From assembly GCA_031763025.1 (NCBI GenBank), contig JASSKH010000037.1:124001-188000 (forward strand): a stretch of 64,000 bases of DNA, written 5' to 3'. The notes under the pieces are model-generated. The model had not been told where the DNA came from. It worked only from the letters and a program-made list of their open reading frames with translations, and searched no databases. Shown here piece by piece: positions 38,848-48,599 of this stretch. Position 1 is the stretch's first letter; each line of letters starts with the position of its first letter. The DNA comes from Macrocystis pyrifera. Lineage: Eukaryota > Sar > Phaeophyceae > Laminariales > Laminariaceae. A program made the translations under genes and the position numbers.

Positions 38848-39704
38848 CTAGACCAGGTAACCGTACATTTCGTCAATTTCTACTGTATATTTGCTAAAGT
38901 ACGCCATTGTCTTTTTGTTCAAGCAAATGCCATACTTTATGCCTTCGTCGAATTTTTTCTCATGGTATATTTCTCGAAGCGCTGGTAGGCAAACACTTTT
39001 TCGAGGCCTTACTATACACACGACCCGACGCAGCCGGCGCGCCTGTCTCTCGAAATTCGCAGATAAGACATATCGTGCAACGGCAAAGCGGTCCATAGCC
39101 AACCTTCGCTCTTACTGCCTATTCCTGCCCTCCCCTGTCACCTTGACTATTCGTATCAACACCGAAAACTCAGAACATGCGTGCTCGTCGTAGCTTACAC
39201 CAGAAACGAGTGCACCCGACACCCCTGTCCAATCCGTCTTACACGTCTTTGTCTTCCGGCCGTATGTATTGACTTCTTTTTTATGCCCTGAATGCGCTAT
39301 TTAGTTCCGGACCCAGTCTCACCTTTAGTCGGCTCCCTTCGCTGTTGGTAACTTTTCATGCGAACTCGCAGCGTCCGACCGTTTCCTATAGTGTTTGTTG
39401 AATATTCACCTTGTGCGAGATCTTGGCAGTGCGTTAGGTAGACTACAGTTAGTAGGTAACGCAGAGCTTATGCCATGCACGTCGTCGGAGTCGACGGAAG
39501 AGGAGACGATTACAATGGGTTGTTTTTTCGTTGGTGATATAATTTAACCCCAAACCCGTCTCTCGCAACGAACGCAAATCGCGAGGAAACACAACATTTT
39601 TCCTTCGTCAATGCTGATATCTTTGCGTCAGTACAACATTTGTCTCGGTCATGCTCATATCTCCGCGTGAAGTCGCAAACGGAATACCGTGCAGCAAAAC
39701 ACAA
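38848..39704 (-). pseudogene. Minus-strand coding-like pieces of unknown family
   Basis: Minus 38848-39102 (84 codons) ends REIYHEKKFDEGIKYGICLN and KKTMAYFSKYTVEID, with ordinary protein composition up to its stop. Minus 39510-39704 (64 codons) holds TDAKISALTKEKCCVSSRFA. Between them the reading is not continuous. I read these as parts of one decayed or intron-split gene upstream on the minus strand, but cannot name it. Confidence 0.3.
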
Positions 39705-40579
39705 GAACCCTGAACATGGGCAACGTTTCGGGTCGAACGATCATGAACTGACGTCTCACCGCCGCTTGTTTCGTGTCGCAGATAGTGTATTGTTGCGGTC
39801 AGTTTTCTATATTAGCTAATGTTCGCGGCAAGAGATATAAACGAGTTCAATTGTTTGGCTTGATTCTTCGATTCTAGGTTGCGCTTTTGGCGGACGGAGG
39901 CTTGTAGCGTCCTTCAGAAACTCAGGGGTATATTCGCCGTGGTTTTTGCCGCGATGTATGTGCTATGCAATTCGCACCAAGATGAAGGCATTCGCTTGCG
40001 GGTCGAAATGTAGAAAAAGGCCAGTACGAAGCAGGAATCTTCCATCCTTCTTCCGGACGGCCAGGATTCACCGCTTGAAGGCATTCAAGATGTGACGAGC
40101 TTGCTTATTGGGATGAACCTCAATCAATGTCTAGGAACAACAACAAAGCTTTGGGAAGAGACATCATTATTCATACCGCGACTAATGCATTGCATTGCAC
40201 AACGCGGGATGTAGAGTCTTTTTCAGTCGAACGAAACCCGTCGACTTCAATTTGATGACCCTCCTATTGTCCTTCAAATCGGTGCACCCCTGAATACTTC
40301 CTCGTCGCACCGGCTCGACAAACATTCGCTTAACGACTTACGTTCCTATTTTCGAGTGTCTTGACGAGTCTACTGTATTATCGCGATCAACCCCTCTCTA
40401 GTCGAGGATGAGGTGTACGTTCGATGGTAGGCGTGTACTGCGCACTAAGTGTTTGGAGTGGGCTCCAACATGCAACACCACTGTTATCATCGAGCCACTT
40501 GTTGAGTTTTTAGGAAATCCTTTCGAGCAAAAAATCACCTCGAAAAACTCTCGGCCTTGCTTCGTGCCGATACTCACAG
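39705..40579. other. No exon recognised upstream of the first coil exon
   Basis: The missing 5' exons of the beta-helix gene were sought here and not found. The open plus frame from 40408 into the exon at 40580 is not coil-like before the acceptor. Confidence 0.4.
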
Positions 40580-40657
40580 GTGCTATGGTGGTTGACAACA
40601 GCAACCTAAATTTCAACGGCAGGAAGTTACACCGCGATGTCCTGCTAGGCAATGAAG
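40580..40657 (+). CDS. Exon: single 26-codon beta-helix coil
   Basis: Acceptor ACTCACAG and donor GAAG|GTAATG bound a 78-bp symmetrical phase-1 exon reading GAMVVDNSNLNFNG and ending LLGNEG. The pattern hydrophobic-V-D-N-S-N-L-N-F is a beta-helix coil. Length and phase match the isolated 81-bp exon at 9734, so these look like modular one-coil exons that can be added or lost without changing frame. It joins in phase to GGLYAG of the next exon across a 1.2-kb intron. The open frame upstream of the acceptor is not recognisably coding. Confidence 0.55.
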
Positions 40658-43600
40658 GTAATGAGTAGGAAGGACGCCAGTGTTGTTGGTGTTCTCGGAC
40701 CGCTATTTTAATCGCAGTGGACCCTCTCACTCATTGATAGTTTCTGCCAGACTGTATAAATATATGATTCATTGACATGGCAAATATACGAACAAAACCA
40801 GTGGGCATGAGATGCAGTTCTCCCGTTTATCGCCAAGGGTTCCTAGTAACTGTCGTGTGGTCAAACAGGGGGTCAATTATTGCTTAAGGTATTATTGTGC
40901 ATGAACCAAGCCTAATCGTGAGGTTAAAAAAAGAGAACTTTACCTGTATCAAAACGACGCTGTATTGTGCTGGTAACTGCAGAGAGGAGTTCGAAACAAC
41001 GGTTGTCATGGGTCGGCGGGTTGAGGTGAACTCTTCCCCCGCACACCCTTCCTATCATACGACGGTGACGTTACCACGAACAGCATCCCGAGTACAGATG
41101 ATTTTCACTTATGGTTAGTTTCATATGTTTAACTTACCGATGAATAACAGATGTTGTGAGGACTGTCGTAGGCATTAACGTTTGTATTCGGGACGGGTTA
41201 ATCTGTTATGCGCATGGCCACGACAAGAGCGATCTACGTCCGACCTTCACACGTGCGTCTCTTTCGTTCGACGTACGTGACCAATAATCACGTTACCTTG
41301 TCAAACCTGTGTCAGCATACTCTCGTTCGCGCACTGGGCCACCGTCGTTGTTTTGTCTCGCGTTCAAATGTCTAAGAAGCGGTAGGAGGGATCGCAAGTA
41401 AATTAGTCTTGATCGGACATAACACCGGAAAATATGTCTAGAGTTCGCCCGTGATTCCGTATGAAGGTGTCGTGGTGCTGGGCTTACTCAGAATGCAATC
41501 CTAAAGTAGATTTAGGGCGTAACAGTTGAAACTTCTCCAGGGGCCAAAAACGCACAACAAGCAGGCGAAACCAGGAAAGCGTGGGGGTCAGCACTCATAT
41601 CACCTGATAGTTGGGACCGGACATGCTGCTACGTTTCGGACCACGTTTGGGATGGACAAACATTTCCGCAGCACCGCAACCGACACGGTGACTACTGTAC
41701 TGCCGATTCAGAGGGTACGATAGCATACATATTCCTGTCGATATTCGTCTCGTACGAGAAAGTGATGACATACATTGCCACCCACTCTCAACTAAAGGGA
41801 GTTGTTCTCATCTCGTACGAAATGGCTAGCATGGAGCTGAGAGGTATTTAGCCAACAGTTTTGTTGTCATGGGTCTCGACATGTTGCAGGTGGCTTGTAC
41901 GCCGGAGCGGAAGGCAACTACACTTCTGACTGGAGCGTAGTGTTCGTCGACAATTCCGCCGGGTGGCTTGGGAGGCGCCATCTTGATTCAGATGTGTGAC
42001 CGAGTTGAAGTCAGTGATGCAATGTTTAAGTCAAACGAGGCATCGCTCGGTGGCGCCGTTTACATTTTGGCTGAGGACAATAAGCAAACCAAATTTCTCG
42101 AATGTGTTCTGGAAGGCAACACGGCCGACGACGGGGGCGCAGTGTATTTGAACACAGGCCCCGGGGTTGACATCTTCAACGATTCGGTCTTCCGCGACAA
42201 TTTTGCCAGTGAGTCACCGGGAGGTTCCTCGCTTGTGATCAAGAATTTCGCCAGCATTCGGTCGCCATGTAGGGCACGATGTTTGCTCAGGCCCGATAGG
42301 ATATCTGTATATAGATACTCCAGCTTGCCAATGATTCAGCTACACTAAACTATATGGTATATATGTACACAAGCTGGTTCAAGCTGAACACTTCGATTTG
42401 TGTCCCCAACGCATTACCGCCTGCCACACGCACACGAACTTCACATACTAAATGGAATGCCCAAGTACCATGTATCACACATGACCTCCGCATAAATCGA
42501 TACGTGAACTCGTCGTCCAGCTATGTATCGATTTGATTGACAGTTTTGTCCCGCAAGGTTGAAACGTTCGCAGAAACGCTACGCGGTCGACTTTGTGTGT
42601 CAACATGACACGGGTCTTAGTAACTACATGTGTGCTTGTGTAGCACATAGTGCTTGTAGATGATTCCCTTGTCATCCCTTCTGACACTGTGAAACAAGTT
42701 CCTAAATATTGTAATTTGGTTCTGCTTCATGTTCTGGCTCACCTGTAAAATGTCTTCATAGTTTTGTTTCTTTGCAACGGTATTTCATCTGGAGCGGTAT
42801 TTCAATGCCCCAGTGATCGTGTGCTGCGATAAAATTAGCCGGCGTCAGGTGTTCCTAATCACGAATGTTCATGTTTTCGCACAGATAGTCGCTGATGGCG
42901 GTGAAAATTGTAAGTTAGACGTAACCCTCCAAGTCGATGATGCCCAGAAACTACAACACCTGAGTATAATGCAGTACAGCTGTGCATTACACTACGAGGT
43001 GCAAGTTTTTCAGCACACAAAGTCCAAATATTCGCGCTGTTTTCGGTTGGCACAGTCCCTTACGTTTTGCGCCGATGTATGAGAGCCGTGAGGAAGCTGT
43101 TATTTTTTCGTCGGATGTGTTGTGTCCTAAACGGCTAAAATACCCCCAAAGGACCAAAATCAAAACATATTTCGTTGGACTGTTTTGGCGAAATCGGTCG
43201 CGGTTTGCCAGGGGCGCAAAGAAGACGTGTGCAGGCGTTCAGTGTATGGCTTTGAAAACCGGAGTGAGGTTCGATCTGCAGAATCATATGCGCTGTTCGG
43301 TTGGAACCAGTATGTAGCGTCAAGAATCAGCAGTATGATAAAACGAAAGTTTGCCGAGTACAGACGCCCCCACGCCCGGCGAATACTATATATAGGTGTA
43401 GGCTGTGCAGCGCATATTGTTTCAACGTCCAGTACAAGTACGTTTACCATCTGCTGTCAGAGCTACGGTGTAACCAACAACACGGAGAGTACATGTATCG
43501 TACCCCATACGAGTGCACCGACGATAAAAAAAACGGTGCGATTATGAAAACAGTATATAAAAGTCGGAAGTTAACGGGAAACCTTCTGGACCAATGCAGC

Positions 43601-46600
43601 TAGATTATACCTTGTCATGGATCCGATGGTACCTTCAGACTTTACCCAACCGGACGACAACCCCGTAGGTGTATACCTTGTGATACACTGCGACAGTCCA
43701 GAGGCTCGATATGTGGCGGTACGGGAGGCAGTCCATCCCGCTTGAGCTCCTCACAGCACCGACTTCAACAAATCTGTGGTTCTACCCCATTTCTAGCCTA
43801 GTGGTTGTCAAAGCCTATTTTGATAGATGAGACGCGTGTTGCAATAGGGGTAGCTTTTACCGGCTGAACGGTTTCTGAATGACTGGTATTTGTAACCCCA
43901 GGTTATCGGGATAACGCCATTCTTGGGTTTTGGTATTGCTGTTCGTACTCCTAGTTCGTGAAACTTTGCTCGACCGTTGCTCGTTCAAAGTTACACGAAA
44001 TCACTCAAACATATAACTGAGTTCCCCAAACGAAGAACATAAGGAACCAAATGGGGCACCTTCACACCACAAACGTGCATCAGCACGAGCCTGAATGTCT
44101 TGTCAGATCCACCGAAAATCTCTCCTACCACGAAATTTTCGGGGCATGTACCGCGACCGCTGATCGGGTCCATACTCAATGCCGCCCCTTTTTGGCTAAC
44201 GGATTGCCAGCCTAAACATCTTTTTGAACGTTTGAGAGGCGTGGACAAACTCACGATTCGCTCGCTGCACGTGTTGCAACGATGGGTGCGGCGATGAATA
44301 TATTCCGCTGCACCAACAGCTTCGCGGCCGGACTTACAAGCTCTCCCACGTTTTTCAACGGACTCCAACAATTTTACAGGCACCTCGGGAGGAGCGATTT
44401 TCCACACAGGGTCGTTGCGTGTTTCTAACACCAGTTTTGTGGCGAACAGGGCCGTGGTTGAAGGTCCCGCTATTATAAGCATTGGGTTCCTGGAGGAGAT
44501 GTTTAACGTGACTTTCTCGGAAAACGTATTCTACTGCCACACCGGAGAGTACGGCTACATCGAGAAGAACGAGGCAAGAACGATAAGTATAAACATATAC
44601 CTGCCCTAGCATGCACCTTCAGGCGAACTCATCGACTCACATATCTCCTTACAGCTTGTTGGTACTCACTACGGTATGTAGTGTCTGGATGAACGCTGTT
44701 GTGCCTGGGTTCTTGCAGCCTCTGAACATTGTCAGCAGTTGCATATCAGGTATAGAACATGAACATATTTCTGCACGCCGAACCGGACGCATGGCAGCGC
44801 ACAATTCGTAGCATGTTTTAAGCGGCCTCCTCCAAGACGTTAAACCCAACAAAACTGTTTGAAACGTTGTGCATGTTGTCCACATAGCCATGTTTATCAA
44901 ACACGATGTACAGTTGTTTGGACCTCATCCATTCGGGCGTTTTCTCACGGGTGCTAGCGTTCAGCTCTTGCTTTGTCCACTCATTTTTCTGTCGGTACTC
45001 TTTCCGCCTGTCATTTTCATCCGATCAGACAAAATTCTGTGATCCGTGCTTCAACGAAGTGTGTTCTCGGTGTTCAACCGCTCGCCATGGCGTGGGCATA
45101 ATCAACGAAACTCGAATGGATGGTAAGCCTGTCTGTGCAGAGCCACCCCTCGGCGCTATGGCCCCGTTAAGCGGCACAACAGTCGCGAATCTGTCACTCC
45201 GTAAAGGCTACTTCCGTACCTCGAACGAGAGCCACATAATTCTGCAATGCTACCAAAAGAGCGCCTGCCGCGGTGGCACGGAGGCCGACAACTACTGCGC
45301 ATCTGGCTACACCGGGCCATGTGAGAAAGCATATCCATGTAATGTTCGGGAACTACTGCTGTACTATTTGTTGGGTTGGGCTTAAACCAAATGAGCTGAC
45401 CCTGTGGACCCTGCGGAATCATCGTTGTCCAAATTACATTTGTCTGCCGTGTGCTTTAAGTTGAACCTGTATCAGGGTTTATTGGCCCTACGTTTACGTT
45501 CACCTCCCGACAACAAGGTCACATGGCATGATGGGACTGCACTATTCATTCGTCGTTTTGGGCATCCGCTTAACAACGTCGAAGCAAGGCGCCTGAATAC
45601 CTACTTCCTGTTCCCACTCGCCGTTCCAGACTGCGCCGTTTGTGAGCAAGGGTTTGCGCCAGGGATTGCTTACAGCTGTCGCGAATGCTCTGGGGATACC
45701 ACGAGACTAGCGGTGGGGCTTACGGTGGCTGTGGCTCTGGCTCTGTTGCTAGTGGCTGGTCTACTGTTTTCGTATATGTGCAGCACGGTGCACGACGAGA
45801 CCGACGAGGGCATGGAGATAGGTCGACGGTCATGGAAAAAAAAATGTTTATCATTCCGATCGACCCTGGTCAACATGCTTCCACTTAGGGCCATCAAAAT
45901 CGTCGTGACCGTCTGGCAGATCATTTCTCAGGTAAACGAGCGTTGCTGTCCACACACGATATCTACAGAAGGTAGAGTACGTATACACAGGTTTGCAGTT
46001 TGTCTAGCCTTCTCCCTTGGTAGCACACGGGGCATAATATTGGTGTCGAAATCGGATACGTGGGCATTCCAGTTTGGAAGCTAGATGAATTAGTGTCCCA
46101 ACTGACGTCAAAAAACACATTAACAGGAAGGGTATCGTGTGTTCACTGGCATCACCCCTGATGACGACCTCAAGCAGCAAAATTCTCGCATCTTGCATGT
46201 ATGAAGAGGAACGTCCTATATGGAGTTCAACACAATAATGTACACCAAATGTGTCCAACATCTAAACGATATCTTGAGTTGCCCACGAATTTGTGGACCG
46301 ACCAACCGCGTGATGACCGTGTTGCTGACGATGTTGAACGTGCAGCCATTGACTAGAGATGCTAATCATTTTAACCAACTGATGCTATTTTCGCTAGGTT
46401 GTGCCTGTCGTTAATGATTCCGTGCCTTGCTGCTATTTGGAACGCTCACCCAGGTTGCTAGCGAGTGGTTTCAGAGGCTTACCAAAACAAATATTCCCAC
46501 GTTAGACATTGACTCCCTGTGTCTGCTCCACATGCTGTCCTGCTTGGTTCCGTTTCCCACTCGCCAGTTTGACGCCATCGCAGGTGACGTATACCCGGAG

Positions 46601-47641
46601 CTTTACCAGACCTTTATCTCGAAGATAAACCCGATAAACCTGGAGTTGGACTTTGCCTTCTCGTACTCTTGCTTGGTCAGCAATAATTTTTACGACCATC
46701 TTGTTTTCGCCACGATTACTCCGCTTGTCGCGCTCGCCGGCCTAGCGGGTAGTTACTTCATCGCAAAAATGAGAAACAGCTGTTCTTCTGAGTCTGCAAT
46801 GGGCCAGGTGCGCCAAAAGCATCAGGCTGCGGTATTTTTTCTCGCTTTCTTGGTCTACTCGCCGGTATCGTACAAGATATTCCAAACATTCGGTTGCGAC
46901 GAGCTTGACGATGGGAAGACATACCTTCGAGCGGACTACAGCCTTTCTTGCTTGACAGCTCAACACAACCGGTACAAGGTATACGCGTTCGTCATGGTGG
47001 GTGTCTATCCTATTGGCATAGCTCTTGCGTTCGCGGGGTTGCTGGTTTGGCACCGGCGTGACCTCGTCAATCCCGACCGGGGAACGATGTCGCACCTGAA
47101 ACCGTCGAGCGGTGTGTGGGCCGCATACAGGCCGTCTATATACTACTACGAGGTGGTAGAGTGCGGTCGTCGGATTGCTTTGACTGCCATTGCGGCGTTG
47201 ATTTTTCCCAACAGCAAGGCGCAGCTAGCCATGGCTCTTTTGTTTGCGGTGGTGTGTGTGCTAATTTCGGAGGTCTTGTCTCCCTTCCAAAAGGCTATCG
47301 ACATGGGCCTGTACCGTTGGGGAAACGGCGTAGTCGTGGCCAGCATGTACGTGGCCTTTCTTTCCAAGATTGACGTCGACGAACCTATTGCCAGTGAAGG
47401 GTACCTCTTGACCTTTTCCGGCGTTCTCATCGCCGCGAACGTGTTCATGGTCGTCACGGTCTTGGTCCAGATGGTGCTCTTGGCGAAAGAGATAAAGGAG
47501 AAGAATAATTCGGTCAGGGTGATCGACATCCCTGTCCGCCGCACGCAATCGGTGTCCTGGATAGAGTTACCTTCACTAAACGAAAGGGGCCTATTCAGAG
47601 AGGAGGGTGCCGCTCTCGAGTGTAAAGACTCTGAGATCTAA
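40580..47641 (+). CDS. Beta-helix repeat / multi-pass membrane protein gene, six exons recognised, 5' end not found
   Basis: Predicted surface membrane protein of the stramenopile family that joins parallel beta-helix coils (GGA-rich, polymorphic-outer-membrane-protein-like) to a Cys-rich neck and a multi-pass C-terminal domain. Six exons are supported: 40580-40657, 41890-42208, 44380-44573, 45029-45320, 45630-45931 and 46454-47641. The coil exons share phase-1 borders; the 45321-45629 junction makes GPYCAVC and the 45932-46453 junction is phase 0. No start codon, signal peptide or first exons were recognised upstream, so the 5' end is missing from this model. The reading frame slips by one base near 41,960, so the copy may be a pseudogene or the assembly may carry an error there. 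Architecture is seen; surface location and an adhesin or sensor role are inference. Confidence 0.8.
41890..42208 (+). CDS. Exon: several beta-helix coils, with a one-base frame slip
   Basis: After acceptor GTTGCAG the frame reads GGLYAGAEGNYTSDWSVV and FVDNSAG. From about 41,968 a second frame continues with GGAILIQMCDRVEVSDAMF, GGAVYILAEDN, GNTADDGGAVYLNTGPG and SVFRDNFA. These are three or four tandem coils with the GGA and N-T-A/N-F-A spacing of the family. The two halves are offset by one base around GCCGGGTGGCTTGG. Either the gene is disabled here or the assembly has one extra base in a G run. The donor GCCA|GTGAGT is strong and phase-compatible with the exon at 44380. An alternative is read-through to about 42,257. 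Confidence 0.72.
42209..44379 (+). other. Large intron of the beta-helix gene
   Basis: GTGAGT at the start and TTTTACAG at the end bound 2.2 kb with no further convincing coil exon. Open frames here (for example minus 43991-44482 and plus 44100-44297) show no family features. Lost or unrecognised coil exons could lie inside. Confidence 0.5.
44380..44573 (+). CDS. Exon: last beta-helix coils and transition
   Basis: Acceptor ATTTTACAG is followed by an exon reading TSGGAIFHTGSLRVSNTSF, then NRAVVEGPAIISIG and GEYGYIEKNE. The first part is a typical coil (GGAIF, N-T-S-F, N-R-A). The EGPA...NVTF...GEYGY stretch is the usual transition from the helix to the Cys-rich neck. Its phase-1 start matches the GTGAGT donor at 42209, giving NFASTSGGAIF across the splice. 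The 3' end is less certain: the GC donor at 44574 keeps phase with the next exon, whereas GTATAA at 44587 does not. Confidence 0.7.
45029..45320 (+). CDS. Exon: Cys-rich EGF-like neck segment
   Basis: It begins after a long pyrimidine tract and CGATCAG. It encodes FCDPCFNEVCSRCS, a Pro/Gly/Leu-rich spacer, then GYFRTSNESHIILQC and ASGYTGP, in the order usual for this family: Cys cluster, aromatic G-Y/F-F-R motif, Cys, Cys, then YxGPYC. The donor CCAT|GTGAGA leaves one base, which is completed by the next exon. The exon starts at a codon boundary, so the upstream donor should be phase 0. The GAG|GCAAGA site at 44573/44574 would satisfy this. NES and a junctional NET would be N-glycosylation sequons if the segment is extracellular. 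Confidence 0.75.
45630..45931 (+). CDS. Exon: Cys-rich neck and first membrane span
   Basis: Acceptor CGTTCCAG is followed by an exon of about 101 codons. The split codon from the preceding exon (T + AC) gives Tyr, producing GPYCAVCEQGFAPG, then CREC, a CxxC pair arrangement typical of the Cys-rich neck of this family. A hydrophobic segment follows (LAVGLTVAVALALLLVAG and on), then a basic and charged loop (GRRSWKKKC) leading to WQIISQ. The donor CTCAG|GTAAAC falls on a codon boundary and joins in phase 0 to VASEWF of the last exon. The restored family motif across the splice is the main evidence that the borders are correct. Confidence 0.85.
46454..47641 (+). CDS. Terminal exon: multi-pass membrane domain
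   Basis: 395 codons ending in TAA at 47639-47641. It starts after the acceptor CACCCAG with VASEWFQR. A soluble stretch is followed by hydrophobic segments at about exon residues 79-104, 123-142, 174-199, 240-251, 257-276, 290-305 and 317-346. Between them lies the motif YYEVVECGRRIALTA, then SPFQKAIDMGLYRWGNG, both typical in my recollection of the C-terminal membrane domain of stramenopile beta-helix proteins. The tail after the last span is about 50 residues, charged, and has no recognisable targeting signal. This is the longest open frame in the window and far longer than chance would give. It lies in one frame with no interruption, so this part of the gene looks intact. Confidence 0.88.
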   Translation, partial: VASEWFQRLTKTNIPTLDIDSLCLLHMLSCLVPFPTRQFDAIAGDVYPELYQTFISKINPINLELDFAFSYSCLVSNNFYDHLVFATITPLVALAGLAGSYFIAKMRNSCSSESAMGQVRQKHQAAVFFLAFLVYSPVSYKIFQTFGCDELDDGKTYLRADYSLSCLTAQHNRYKVYAFVMVGVYPIGIALAFAGLLVWHRRDLVNPDRGTMSHLKPSSGVWAAYRPSIYYYEVVECGRRIALTAIAALIFPNSKAQLAMALLFAVVCVLISEVLSPFQKAIDMGLYRWGNGVVVASMYVAFLSKIDVDEPIASEGYLLTFSGVLIAANVFMVVTVLVQMVLLAKEIKEKNNSVRVIDIPVRRTQSVSWIELPSLNERGLFREEGAALECKDSEI

Positions 47642-47754
47642 GGAGCTGTTCGCAGAACATTAATCCAATAAGGTCCCAAGGCCAAACCCCCAAAATCCCC
47701 GCGCCTGTTATATAATGTATGTTCTTGCAGGAGATACAAATTCGACTTACGTTG

Positions 47755-47832
47755 GGGCATTCTTGCTTTCGGGACGGGGGGGGGGCGGCTGCTGGGCATT
47801 CTTGCGTTCGGGAGGGGGCGGAGGCTGCGTTT
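47755..47832 (+). repeat. G-rich short direct repeat downstream of the gene
   Basis: GGGCATTCTTGCTTTCGGGA with a G10 run is repeated 39 bp later as GGGCATTCTTGCGTTCGGGA. It starts about 115 bp after the stop codon of the membrane-protein gene. G runs here could form a quadruplex. Confidence 0.7.
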
Positions 47833-48395
47833 TGTTTGAAGTTTGAGCGCCACCTCCAACCTCGAAGATGAAGTGGTGTTAAATTTCACAGGCAAGCGCT
47901 TGAGAGTAAAACTGCGGGGAAGCTCAAACAGGATGTCACGGTATAAGAGAAATGTTCCCCTTCACGTGCAAAAAATGTGCCCGAGGTCCCACCCGAACAC
48001 GTCCCGTGGAAAACCTGATCTTGTTTTCGACATCCAAAGGGTTCCCGCGGAAATATCGTTTTTTTTTTTTCCGTGGTTTTCAGGTCCGTGCCGCAAGTTC
48101 CGTCAGGAATGCTGACTTCTCGATGGCTGCGCAAAGTACAATGACTACGGAATCCCGCCGGTGATACTGTAGTTCCGCGCGTCCCGCGTGTAAGATATCA
48201 CCACGTACACATAGTTTATTAGCTCAAACATGTATCATGTGGGATCAAGATATTACACCCAACGTAACATTACGTACAACGTACGCATTCGTACCGTCGT
48301 CATCGGGGGGTGTGTAGCATCGAACATGTCCCGGGTCTTCTCAGAATGTTGTATTTTGTTTTTCTTGTAGGGTGTATGTTACATTGTGCATTTCT

Positions 48396-48414
48396 GGGGG
48401 GGGGGGGGGGGGGG
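48396..48414 (+). repeat. G19 homopolymer
   Basis: Nineteen consecutive G, immediately before the T-rich tract that leads into the satellite. The length is likely to vary between assemblies. Confidence 0.95.
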
Positions 48415-48599
48415 TGTACTTTTGTGTGTCTTTGTTTCGATGTTTTAGTTTTGTATACGTATGTTTTTTAATGTCTGTATGCTTCTACACTAGCATTTTT
48501 TATGTTTGCATTGCTGTACAAGTGTGTTTTGCAAAAAAAAAATGTATGTTTGTATTTAAGCGTGTATGGTGTATCTTGTATTTTTTATTTTTTGTTTTG

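Noticed and set aside
44100-44482. Frames on both strands just upstream of the 44380 exon
   Set aside because: They lie in the intron and show no coil pattern; the minus frame is a shadow over the exon.
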